Part shown: positions 24,496-32,765 of the stretch, one piece after another
Numbering within the stretch: the first letter of the stretch is position 1
Layout: every line of letters begins with the position of its first letter
NCBI GenBank assembly: GCA_947466955.1
Contig: CANIFM010000002.1
Location: 1-52,371 of the forward strand
Length of the DNA stretch: 52,371 bases
Reading direction: 5' to 3'
Origin: Bacteroidota bacterium
Lineage (GTDB): Bacteria; Bacteroidota; Bacteroidia; Flavobacteriales; Flavobacteriaceae
The notes under the pieces: generated by a model
What the model saw: only the letters and a program-made list of their open reading frames with translations
Told to the model about the DNA's origin: nothing
Databases searched by the model: none
Translations under genes and position numbers: made by a program

Positions 24496-25338
24496 TTATA
24501 ATTGTGAAGCAGATTCGAGATAGGCAATTCCAATATTCTCAATAATATCAGAGGCAATAAATGCTTGATAACTCATTTTTGGGGCTGCAATATCGGCTGT
24601 TAATCCGTGTAAATAAACACCTAAAATTGCTGCATCCAATGGTTTGTAAGATTGAGCAACCAAACTTGTAATAATTCCAGACAAAACATCGCCACTTCCT
24701 GCGGTTGCCAATGCTTGATTTCCAGTCGTGTTTTCATAGATTTCATCTTGAAAAAAGATAACTGTTGGCGCACCTTTAACCACAATAATAAGATTGTATT
24801 TATGAGATAATTGTGCTACTCGATACCTTTTGTCTTCATCTGAATCCCATTTTCCAATTAATCGTTCCAATTCTTTTGGGTGTGGCGTCAAAATGGTGTG
24901 TTTTGGTAACAATTCCAACCATTCTATATTTTGAGAAAGGATATTTAATCCGTCAGCATCAATTATTAAAGCGGTTTTGTTGCTTTTTAAGAAATAATGA
25001 AATGCGTGTTGGGTATCCGAATTCTGCCCCATCCCCATCCCTATTCCAATGGCTTGAAATTCAGTTTCGATATTTATAGCTGTCAAATGTTCCATAAAAT
25101 CATCGGTTTCAACCATTACTTCAGGAATTGAAATTTGCAAAATCTCATAACCACATTTTGGAATAAATGCAGTAACTAATCCGCAACCTGTTTTCAAACA
25201 AGCTTTTGAAGCCAAAACTATCGAGCCCATTTTCCCATAACTTCCACCAATAATCAAAGCGTGCCCTTGAATCCCTTTGTGAGTAAATTTATTAATGGGA
25301 CGGTATCTTTTTCTAAATTCTTCTCTATTAATTATCAT
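24496..25338 (-). CDS. nnrD: ADP-dependent NAD(P)H-hydrate dehydratase
   Basis: The protein repairs hydrated NADH and NADPH. Ribokinase-like fold motifs are [58 protein letters not shown] and the nucleotide/catalytic [15 protein letters not shown]. It contains only the dehydratase half. The epimerase domain fused to it in E. coli Nnr is absent and must be encoded elsewhere. The ATG at 25338 ([14 protein letters not shown]) is preferred over a TTG 21 bases upstream because it fits the family start. Confidence 0.92.
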   Translation of the reverse strand: MIINREEFRKRYRPINKFTHKGIQGHALIIGGSYGKMGSIVLASKACLKTGCGLVTAFIPKCGYEILQISIPEVMVETDDFMEHLTAINIETEFQAIGIGMGMGQNSDTQHAFHYFLKSNKTALIIDADGLNILSQNIEWLELLPKHTILTPHPKELERLIGKWDSDEDKRYRVAQLSHKYNLIIVVKGAPTVIFFQDEIYENTTGNQALATAGSGDVLSGIITSLVAQSYKPLDAAILGVYLHGLTADIAAPKMSYQAFIASDIIENIGIAYLESASQL

Positions 25339-25460
25339 AAAATGATGTTTAAATTGCAATTAAATTTACGACAAATTGACTATTTATTTATTCATTTATC
25401 AAAATAAGTTTTAAAAAATGAGAAATTCATATTAATTATTAGTTTTAAAATAATCTATTA

Positions 25461-25489
25461 TTGAATGTTAGTAATAATTACTACATTTG
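25461..25489 (+). promoter_or_regulatory. Promoter of the thr operon
   Basis: TTG (25461-25463), an 18-base spacer and TACATTTG (25482-25489) match the Bacteroidota promoter pattern. The transcript would start within a few bases of the leader peptide ATG at 25495. Confidence 0.65.
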
Positions 25490-25494
25490 AAATT

Positions 25495-25614
25495 ATGATA
25501 CACAACTTGAAATCATATTATCACATTATACCAACCGAAATTACGGTTGCATTTTCGTTTACAACAATTTCTACAATAACTATTACCCCTTTGGGGTACA
25601 TTTTTCACATATAA
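25495..25614 (+). CDS. thrL: Threonine/isoleucine-rich leader peptide of the thr operon
   Basis: A 39-codon frame begins six bases after the promoter box and ends 63 bases before thrA. Its middle, TTISTITITP (from 25561), is packed with Thr and Ile codons, the two end products of this pathway, as in known thr leaders. A perfect hairpin TACCCC-TTT-GGGGTA (25584-25598), followed by CATTTTT, lies over codons 30-35. An earlier hairpin CAACCG/CGGTTG spans 25532-25549. A ribosome stalled at the Thr/Ile run would alter folding of the second hairpin. The exact switch is unclear because the T-run is short and the hairpin lies within the coding part. Confidence 0.72.
   Translation: MIHNLKSYYHIIPTEITVAFSFTTISTITITPLGYIFHI
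25584..25605 (+). terminator. Candidate thr attenuator hairpin
   Basis: A perfect 6-bp stem TACCCC/GGGGTA with a TTT loop (25584-25598) is followed by CA and five T residues (25601-25605). It may act as a weak terminator when the leader peptide is finished quickly. It overlaps the leader reading frame. Confidence 0.45.
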
Positions 25615-25677
25615 TCCACTTTGTTTCCTTATTTGTAAGAAGAATAAATCACTATTTACCTCATAACAAAACACACA

Positions 25678-28128
25678 ATGAAAATTTTAAAATTCGGCGG
25701 AACTTCGGTTGCCAATGCAAATAACATAAAATTAGTCCTTTCAATCGTTGAAAATACAGTTGCAACATCTACAAAATTAGTGATTGTGGTTTCCGCTTTT
25801 AGTGGCGTTACCGATTTACTAATTTTAGCAGCTTCAAAAGCAGCTTCAAAAGACATTACATTCAAAGATGTGGTTTCACAAATTGAAGAAAAACACAGAG
25901 AAGCTATTGAAGAATTAATCATTACAAGCCATCAAAAACCTTTGTTAGAGGCTATTAATAGCGATATTAATCATCTGAAAACACTTTTAGACGGTTGCTT
26001 TTTATTGGGAGAATTATCCAATAGAACTTCCGATACAATAATGGGATTTGGCGAACTTTTATCTTCCCAAATCATTGCGAAAGCATTGGAACAAAAAGTT
26101 CATAATTCAGGATATAAAGACAGTCGCGAAATTATTAAAACCAACAATCATTTTGGAAAAGCGGTTGTGAATTTTGATCTTTCCAACCAATTGATAAAGG
26201 ATTATTTTAATTCAAATGTATTCAGAGTAACTTTAGTTCCAGGTTTTATCGCCTCTTCAACAGACGGTTATTCTACAACTTTGGGTCGTGGCGGTTCTGA
26301 TTATACGGCTGCTATTTTAGCTGGCGCATTGAATGCTGAATTACTCGAAATTTGGACAGATGTAAGCGGAATGTTTACTGCAAATCCAAAAATCGTAAAA
26401 CAGGCGCATCCCATAGAAACAATTTCTTATCAAGAAGCTATGGAATTGTCACATTTTGGTGCAAAAGTTTTGTATCCACCTACAATTCAGCCTGTTTTGA
26501 AATTGAATATTCCAATTGTTATCAAAAATACATTTGAACCTGAAGCAGCTGGTACTTATATTTCATCTGAAAGAAATGAAAATGAAAACCCAATAAAAGG
26601 AATTTCACACATTGACAATATCGCTTTATTAACGCTGGAAGGTTCAGGAATGATTGGAGTTTCGGGTTCTTCAAAACGATTATTTGAAGTGTTATCCAAT
26701 GAAAATATTAATGTTATTTTTATCACGCAAGCCTCTTCGGAACATTCTATTTGTATTGGAATTTTAAATGAAGATGCCAATAATGCTCGAATTGCTATTG
26801 ATAAAGCATTTGAATTAGAAATTGCTCAAAACAAAATCGATCCAAGTATTGTCGAAGAAAACCTTTGTATCATTGCTTTGGTTGGTGAAAATATGAAAAG
26901 TCACCAAGGATTGAGCGGTAAAATGTTCAGTACTTTAGGAAAAAACAATGTGAACATCAGAGCTATTGCGCAAGGCGCTTCAGAACGAAATATTTCAGCG
27001 GTAATCAACAAACGTGATGTTAAAAAAGCATTGAATACCTTGCACGAATGTTTTTTTGAAGACAACGCAAAACAGTTGAATTTATTTGTAATGGGCGTTG
27101 GAAATGTAGGTGAAAAATTCATTGAACAAATTCACCAACAAAAGAAATTCTTAAAGGAAAATCTTAAAATAAACCTTCGTGTTATTGCTTTATCGAACTC
27201 TCGAAAAATGCTTTTTGACGAAGAAGGAGTTTCATTAAATAATTGGAAAACAAGTTTAGAAAATGGTGAAGTTGCGAATAAAGAATCCTTTATTTCTAAT
27301 GTAATCGCACTCAATTTAAGAAACAGTATTTTTGTAGATGTAACAGCAAATGAAAGTGTTTCTCAAACGTATGCACACTATTTAAAACAAAATATAGCAG
27401 TGGTTACTTGCAATAAAATTGCGTGTTCTTCTGCTTATGATAATTATAGCAATCTGAAACAATTATCAAGAAAATTCAATGCGCCATTTTTGTTTGAAAC
27501 CAATGTTGGTGCAGGTTTACCAATAATTGACACTTTGAAACATTTAATTGCATCGGGTGATAAAGTTCATAAAATTCAAGCGGTACTTTCGGGAAGTTTG
27601 AATTTTATATTCAACAATTTTGACGAGAAAAATTCTTTTCACGATGTAGTAAAAGAAGCTGGCGTTCAAGGATTTACAGAGCCTGACCCGAAAATTGATT
27701 TAAGCGGTGTTGATGTTGCTCGAAAGATTTTAATTCTTATTCGCGAAAGCGGTTATAAAATGGAAATCGAAGATATTGTCAACGAATCTTTTTTACCAGT
27801 TGAATGCTTAGAAACTAAAAATAATGAAACGTTCTTTGCTTCTTTAATAAAAAACGCAGCTCATTTTGAAAACATATATAAAGAAGCTTTGGTAAAAGAC
27901 TGTCGTTTGAAATATGTTGCCAAATTTGAAGATGGAAAAGCAAGTGTAGGATTGCAATTTATACCAAAAGAAAGTCCGTTTTACAATTTAGAAGGAAAAG
28001 ATAATATTGTTCAATTTTACACCGACAGATATGTTGATCAACCTTTATTAATTAAAGGTGCTGGCGCTGGTGCTGCGGTTACAGCTTCAGGAATTTTTGC
28101 CGATGTAATCAGAATTGGAAACGTATAA
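25678..28128 (+). CDS. thrA: Bifunctional aspartate kinase / homoserine dehydrogenase
   Basis: The 816-residue fusion enzyme carries out the first and third steps from aspartate to homoserine. The kinase domain (about 1-290) opens with KILKFGGTSVANANNI and contains TLGRGGSDYTAAILAGALNA. ACT-type regulatory repeats follow (about 310-450, LLTLEGSGMIGVSGSSKRLF and CIIALVGENMKSHQGLSGKMF). The homoserine dehydrogenase domain begins with the NAD(P)-binding LFVMGVGNVGEKFIEQ and continues with ETNVGAGLPIIDTLKHLI, ILSGSLNFI-like AVLSGSLNFIFNNF and GFTEPDPKIDLSGVDVARKI. First gene of the thrABC operon, downstream of a leader peptide. Confidence 0.96.
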   Translation: MKILKFGGTSVANANNIKLVLSIVENTVATSTKLVIVVSAFSGVTDLLILAASKAASKDITFKDVVSQIEEKHREAIEELIITSHQKPLLEAINSDINHLKTLLDGCFLLGELSNRTSDTIMGFGELLSSQIIAKALEQKVHNSGYKDSREIIKTNNHFGKAVVNFDLSNQLIKDYFNSNVFRVTLVPGFIASSTDGYSTTLGRGGSDYTAAILAGALNAELLEIWTDVSGMFTANPKIVKQAHPIETISYQEAMELSHFGAKVLYPPTIQPVLKLNIPIVIKNTFEPEAAGTYISSERNENENPIKGISHIDNIALLTLEGSGMIGVSGSSKRLFEVLSNENINVIFITQASSEHSICIGILNEDANNARIAIDKAFELEIAQNKIDPSIVEENLCIIALVGENMKSHQGLSGKMFSTLGKNNVNIRAIAQGASERNISAVINKRDVKKALNTLHECFFEDNAKQLNLFVMGVGNVGEKFIEQIHQQKKFLKENLKINLRVIALSNSRKMLFDEEGVSLNNWKTSLENGEVANKESFISNVIALNLRNSIFVDVTANESVSQTYAHYLKQNIAVVTCNKIACSSAYDNYSNLKQLSRKFNAPFLFETNVGAGLPIIDTLKHLIASGDKVHKIQAVLSGSLNFIFNNFDEKNSFHDVVKEAGVQGFTEPDPKIDLSGVDVARKILILIRESGYKMEIEDIVNESFLPVECLETKNNETFFASLIKNAAHFENIYKEALVKDCRLKYVAKFEDGKASVGLQFIPKESPFYNLEGKDNIVQFYTDRYVDQPLLIKGAGAGAAVTASGIFADVIRIGNV

Positions 28129-28203
28129 TTCAGTCGTTCAGTTATAAAGCACAGAAGTTAATGACTTTAGACTTTAAGACTTTAGACTTTAATACTTATA
28201 AAA

Positions 28204-29124
28204 ATGAATGAAATAAAAATATTTTGCCCCGCTACAATTGCCAATATTTCCTGTGGATTTGATGTCTTAGGATTGTGTTTGGAAGCTACTGGCGACGAAA
28301 TGATTATTAGAAAAACAGATAAAAAAGGCATCAGAATCACCAAAATCGTAGGCGCTGATTTGCCTTTGGAAACTTCTAAAAATGTCGCTGGAGTTGCTGG
28401 TTTAGCACTTTTAGAAGCTATTGATTATCAATTTGGTTTTGATATTGAAATCTACAAAAACATAAAAGCAGGAAGTGGAATTGGGAGTTCGGCTGCAAGT
28501 GCTGCAGGAGCAGTTTTTGGAATAAATGAATTAGTTGGAAAACCATTCACTCGAAAAGAATTGGTTGCTTTTGCAATGAAAGGCGAGGCAATTGCAAGCG
28601 GAAGCGAACACGCTGATAATGTTGCACCCGCCATTTTGGGAGGAATAACACTGGTTCGCAGTACAATTCCATTAGATATTATTAAAATAGAAAGTCCTTC
28701 TGAATTGTATGCAACGGTAATTCATCCACAAATTGAACTGAAAACTTCAGAAATGCGTGCCGTTTTACAACCGATGGTTTCTTTAAAAAGTGCCATTGTA
28801 CAATGGGGAAACTTGGGAGGATTAATTGCTGGATTTTATACTTCTGATTATGAGTTGATTGGACGTTCGCTTCACGACGAAATTGTGGAACCCTTGCGCG
28901 GTCCATTCATTCCAAAATTCGATGTAATTAAAAAAGTTGCTTTAGAAAATGGTGCTTTGGGATCTGGGATTTCTGGTTCAGGACCTTCAATATTTGCCTT
29001 GAGCAAAGGAATTGAAACCGCCAATAGAATTGCAAAAGCAATGAGTGGCGTTTACGATGAAATGGATTTACCTTATGAAATTCACGTTTCAAAAGTAAAT
29101 TCTGAAGGAGTTAAAATAATATAA
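28204..29124 (+). CDS. thrB: Homoserine kinase
   Basis: The 306-residue GHMP-superfamily kinase phosphorylates homoserine. Family motifs are PATIANISCGFDVLGLCLE at the start, the ATP-binding loop GSGIGSSAASAAGAVFGINEL, SGSEHADNVAPAILGGITLV and the C-terminal GALGSGISGSGPSIFALSKG. It follows thrA by 75 bases, a gap that holds a short GACTTTA repeat (TTTAGACTTTAAGACTTT). Normal length. Confidence 0.96.
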   Translation: MNEIKIFCPATIANISCGFDVLGLCLEATGDEMIIRKTDKKGIRITKIVGADLPLETSKNVAGVAGLALLEAIDYQFGFDIEIYKNIKAGSGIGSSAASAAGAVFGINELVGKPFTRKELVAFAMKGEAIASGSEHADNVAPAILGGITLVRSTIPLDIIKIESPSELYATVIHPQIELKTSEMRAVLQPMVSLKSAIVQWGNLGGLIAGFYTSDYELIGRSLHDEIVEPLRGPFIPKFDVIKKVALENGALGSGISGSGPSIFALSKGIETANRIAKAMSGVYDEMDLPYEIHVSKVNSEGVKII

Positions 29125-29135
29125 AGTAACAAAAG

Positions 29136-29160
29136 ATTGCTTCGTGCCTCGCAATGACAT
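29136..29160. repeat. ATTGC hairpin micro-repeat before thrC
   Basis: GATTGCTTCGTGCCTCGCAA (29136-29155) plus TGACA forms an ATTGC/GCAAT hairpin. It recurs inside the trpF 5' end and within R1. It supplies the apparent upstream codons MPRNDIK in front of thrC. Confidence 0.7.
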
Positions 29161-29164
29161 AAAA

Positions 29165-30460
29165 ATGAAATATTACAGTTTAAACCATAACGCACCAAAA
29201 GTTTCTTTTCAAGAAGCTCTAATTCAAGGATTAGCACCTGATAAAGGTTTATATTTTCCTGAAAGCCTCACCCCTATTTCATCTGATTTTTTTGATAAAA
29301 TCGAGACTTTTTCAAACGAAGAAATTGCTTTTCAAGCGATTCAACAATTTGTAGGCGATGAAATTCCTGAGGAAAATTTGAGGCAAATTATCACTGAAAC
29401 TTTGTGTTTTGATTTTCCATTAGTGAAAGTAGAAAACAATATTTATTCATTAGAACTTTTTCACGGCCCTACAATGGCTTTCAAAGATGTCGGTGCGCGA
29501 TTTATGTCACGCTGTTTGGCGTATTTTAATTCAGATAAAAAAGGAGCTAAAAACACTGTAATCGTTGCTACTTCAGGAGATACTGGAGGTGCTGTTGCCA
29601 GTGGTTTTTTAGGTGTTGAAGGCGTTGACGTTGTCATTTTATATCCTTCGGGGAAAGTAAGTGATATTCAAGAACGACAATTGACAACTCTCGGACAGAA
29701 CATTACGGCACTTGAAGTTGACGGTGTTTTTGATGATTGTCAGGATATGGTTAAAAAAGCTTTTTTAGATGAAAGTCTGGACTATAAAAATCTAACATCT
29801 GCAAATTCCATCAATATTGCCCGTTGGTTGCCACAAATGTTTTACTTTTTCTTTGCTTACAAGCAATTGAAATCAGAAAATAAACCTTTGGTATTTTCTT
29901 GTCCGAGTGGTAATTTTGGCAATATCTGTGCTGGTATCATTGCAAAAAAATTAGGATTACCAATAGAACATTTTGTAGCTTCTACCAATGTAAACGATAC
30001 GGTTCCACGCTTTTTAGAAGATGGATTGTATGAACCAAAACCTTCCAAAGCAACGATTTCTAATGCAATGGATGTTGGAAATCCAAGCAATTTTATTCGG
30101 ATTCAAGAAATGTATAAAAATGATTTGTCGGAATTCAAAAAAGACTTTTCTTCATTTTCATTTACAGATGCCGAAACCGAAGTTGCTTTACAAACAATCT
30201 ACAAAAACTCAGGATATATTGCCGAACCTCACGGTGCTGTTGGGTTTCTTGGTTTGAAAAAGGAATTACAGAATCATCCGAATTCAATTGGAATTTTCCT
30301 TGAAACAGCGCATCCAATTAAGTTTTTGGACGTGGTTGAACCTTTTTTAAATGTAAAACTTCCTATTCCAACCCAAATAGAAAGTGTTTTGAATAAGGAA
30401 AAGTTGAGTATAAAAATCAAAACCTACGAAGATTTCAAAGCGTATTTGAAGCGAAATTAA
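29165..30460 (+). CDS. thrC: Threonine synthase
   Basis: The 431-residue PLP enzyme converts phosphohomoserine to threonine. Motifs are APDKGLYFPE, the PLP-lysine segment HGPTMAFKDVGARFMSR, VATSGDTGGAVASGF, SANSINIARWLPQ and SGNFGNICAGI. The ATG at 29165 (MKYYSLNHNAPKVSF) is chosen. A longer frame from 29144 starts inside a hairpin repeat and adds seven residues foreign to the family. Last gene of the thr operon. A spacer of about 420 bases follows. Confidence 0.95.
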   Translation: MKYYSLNHNAPKVSFQEALIQGLAPDKGLYFPESLTPISSDFFDKIETFSNEEIAFQAIQQFVGDEIPEENLRQIITETLCFDFPLVKVENNIYSLELFHGPTMAFKDVGARFMSRCLAYFNSDKKGAKNTVIVATSGDTGGAVASGFLGVEGVDVVILYPSGKVSDIQERQLTTLGQNITALEVDGVFDDCQDMVKKAFLDESLDYKNLTSANSINIARWLPQMFYFFFAYKQLKSENKPLVFSCPSGNFGNICAGIIAKKLGLPIEHFVASTNVNDTVPRFLEDGLYEPKPSKATISNAMDVGNPSNFIRIQEMYKNDLSEFKKDFSSFSFTDAETEVALQTIYKNSGYIAEPHGAVGFLGLKKELQNHPNSIGIFLETAHPIKFLDVVEPFLNVKLPIPTQIESVLNKEKLSIKIKTYEDFKAYLKRN

Positions 30461-30879
30461 AATGTGGAAATTTCATAAATACGAAAATTAAAACCAATAT
30501 TTTTTTTACTCTTTGTTGCCAATTCCAGCTTTCCACTTCAAGATTTTTCCATAAAACGTTTTTTTCTAAGGCAAAAAAGGAGCTTCTTTGGTCGCTCTTT
30601 TTTGCCAATAAAAAATACGTTTTCTCAAAAAAATGCTTTCCGTTTCAATCTGGGGCACAATTCCGAGACAACAGAAAATTAGATTTTAAAAGGAATTTCA
30701 GAGGATTTAAACCTAAAATCCGGAATCTAAAAACTACTTTTCCATTGTCAATATCATTCTTAATAACTTTGGATTTAAAATATTTTAAACCAAATCGAAT
30801 TTCACTATATTAGCACACTCGAGGACTGAGCGAAATGCAAAGACCGAACAGAACGCAGATAAATTCAGTAAACTTTATA
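30461..30879 (+). other. Intergenic region with degenerate hairpin repeat
   Basis: No gene is seen. Positions about 30505-30670 hold repeat-like sequence: CCAATTCCAGCTTTCC, then GGCAAAAAAGGAGC (30570-30583) facing GCTCTTTTTTGCC (30594-30606), an imperfect long hairpin, then AAAACG...CGTTTT arms and ATGCTTTCCGTTTCAATC. It resembles a decayed member of the structured repeat families in this window. The last 100 bases before parE are AT-rich and should hold its promoter, but no clear consensus was found. Confidence 0.5.
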
Positions 30880-32742
30880 ATGTCAGATCAAAATCAATAT
30901 ACCGAAGACAACATCCGTTCACTCGACTGGAAAGAACACATCCGAATGCGTCCCGGAATGTACATCGGAAAACTCGGTGATGGTTCGTCCCCAGATGACG
31001 GTATTTATATTCTTTTAAAAGAAGTTCTCGATAACTGCATCGATGAATTTGTTATGGGAGCCGGCAAAAACATTGAAGTTACCATCAAAGATAAAACCGT
31101 AACTGTCCGTGATTATGGACGTGGAATTCCACTTGGAAAAGTGATTGACGTAGTTTCCAAAATGAATACAGGGGGAAAATACGACTCGCTTGCCTTCAAA
31201 AAATCAGTAGGATTAAACGGAGTTGGGACAAAAGCCGTAAATGCGTTATCAAATTATTTTCGGGTAGAATCTGTTCGTGACGACAAACAAAAAGCCGCAG
31301 AATTTTCAGCAGGAAACTTAGTTCTCGAAGAAGATATTGTAGAAACTACCAAACGAAAAGGAACCAAAGTTACCTTTATTCCAGACGAAGCTATTTTCAA
31401 AAATTATAAATTCCGTTATGAATATGTAATTAGAATGGTAAAAAACTATTGTTATCTTAACAATGGTTTAACCATTTTATTCAATGGTGAAAAGTATTTT
31501 TCAGAAAACGGACTTAGAGATTTATTAGAAGAAACCATTCATGCCGATGATTTGGAATATCCAATAATTCACTTGAAAGGCGAAGACATTGAGATTGCTT
31601 TAACACACAGTAAAACTCAATACAGCGAGGAATACCATTCGTTTGTAAACGGACAAAATACGACTCAAGGAGGAACGCATCTTGCTGCCTATCGGGAAGC
31701 AATCGTGAAAACCATTCGAGAATTTTATAACAAAAGTTTTGAAGCTTCCGATGTGCGAAAATCGATTGTAACCGCAATTAGCATCAAGGTTATGGAACCT
31801 GTTTTTGAGTCGCAAACCAAGACCAAATTAGGTTCTACAGATATGGGTTCGGAAGCAGGAATGCCTTCGGTTCGTACGTTTGTAAATGATTTTGTAAAAA
31901 CCAAATTAGATAATTTCTTACATAAAAACCCACCAACTGCAGATGCTTTGTTACGCAAAATTCTTCAGGCAGAACGGGAACGTAAGGAACTTTCGGGCAT
32001 TAGAAAATTAGCCACCGATCGTGCAAAAAAAGCCAATCTTCACAATAAAAAATTAAGAGATTGTCGGGCACATCTTCCGGACACAAAAAATCCTAAATGT
32101 TTAGAAAGCACCCTTTTTATCACTGAGGGAGATTCTGCTTCTGGATCGATTACCAAATCACGCGATGTGAATACCCAAGCAGTTTTCAGTTTGCGTGGAA
32201 AGCCATTGAATTCGTATGGAATGAGCAAGAAAATTGTTTATGAAAACGAAGAATTCAATTTGCTTCAAGCAGCATTAGACATTGAAGACGGTTTAGAAAA
32301 ATTGCGATACAACAATATTGTAATCGCAACTGACGCCGATGTCGATGGAATGCACATCCGATTACTATTGATTACTTTCTTCTTGCAATTTTTTCCAGAA
32401 TTGATAAAAGAAGGCCATTTATATATTTTGCAAACGCCACTTTTCAGAGTTCGAAATAAAAAAGAAACCATCTATTGTTATTCAGATGAAGAGCGAAAAG
32501 AAGCAATCGAAAAATTGAAGCCAAAACCAGAAATTACGCGATTTAAAGGTTTGGGAGAAATATCACCAGATGAATTCAAGAATTTCATTGGAGAAACCAT
32601 TCGTTTGGATCCCGTTATGATGGACAAAAACACCTCAATCGAGCAATTATTGTCTTTTTATATGGGAAAAAATACGCCAGACCGACAAGAATTTATCATC
32701 AAGAATTTGAAGGTGGATTTAGATGTTGTTGAAGCGAGTTAA
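30880..32742 (+). CDS. parE: DNA topoisomerase IV subunit B
   Basis: The 620-residue ATPase subunit has the GHKL domain: [17 protein letters not shown] (Bergerat motif), [42 protein letters not shown], then the transducer and TOPRIM domains with [11 protein letters not shown] and [35 protein letters not shown] is near the end. Pairing with parC just downstream, and not gyrA, supports topoisomerase IV over gyrase. The ATG at 30880 ([20 protein letters not shown]) is preferred over one 45 bases upstream. The enzyme decatenates sister chromosomes. Confidence 0.93.
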   Translation: MSDQNQYTEDNIRSLDWKEHIRMRPGMYIGKLGDGSSPDDGIYILLKEVLDNCIDEFVMGAGKNIEVTIKDKTVTVRDYGRGIPLGKVIDVVSKMNTGGKYDSLAFKKSVGLNGVGTKAVNALSNYFRVESVRDDKQKAAEFSAGNLVLEEDIVETTKRKGTKVTFIPDEAIFKNYKFRYEYVIRMVKNYCYLNNGLTILFNGEKYFSENGLRDLLEETIHADDLEYPIIHLKGEDIEIALTHSKTQYSEEYHSFVNGQNTTQGGTHLAAYREAIVKTIREFYNKSFEASDVRKSIVTAISIKVMEPVFESQTKTKLGSTDMGSEAGMPSVRTFVNDFVKTKLDNFLHKNPPTADALLRKILQAERERKELSGIRKLATDRAKKANLHNKKLRDCRAHLPDTKNPKCLESTLFITEGDSASGSITKSRDVNTQAVFSLRGKPLNSYGMSKKIVYENEEFNLLQAALDIEDGLEKLRYNNIVIATDADVDGMHIRLLLITFFLQFFPELIKEGHLYILQTPLFRVRNKKETIYCYSDEERKEAIEKLKPKPEITRFKGLGEISPDEFKNFIGETIRLDPVMMDKNTSIEQLLSFYMGKNTPDRQEFIIKNLKVDLDVVEAS

Positions 32743-32765
32743 ATTAAAAGATTCAAAGAAATTAA

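Noticed and set aside
29144-29164. Upstream extension of thrC
   Set aside because: The seven extra codons come from a hairpin repeat found elsewhere, and the family starts at MKYYSLNH.
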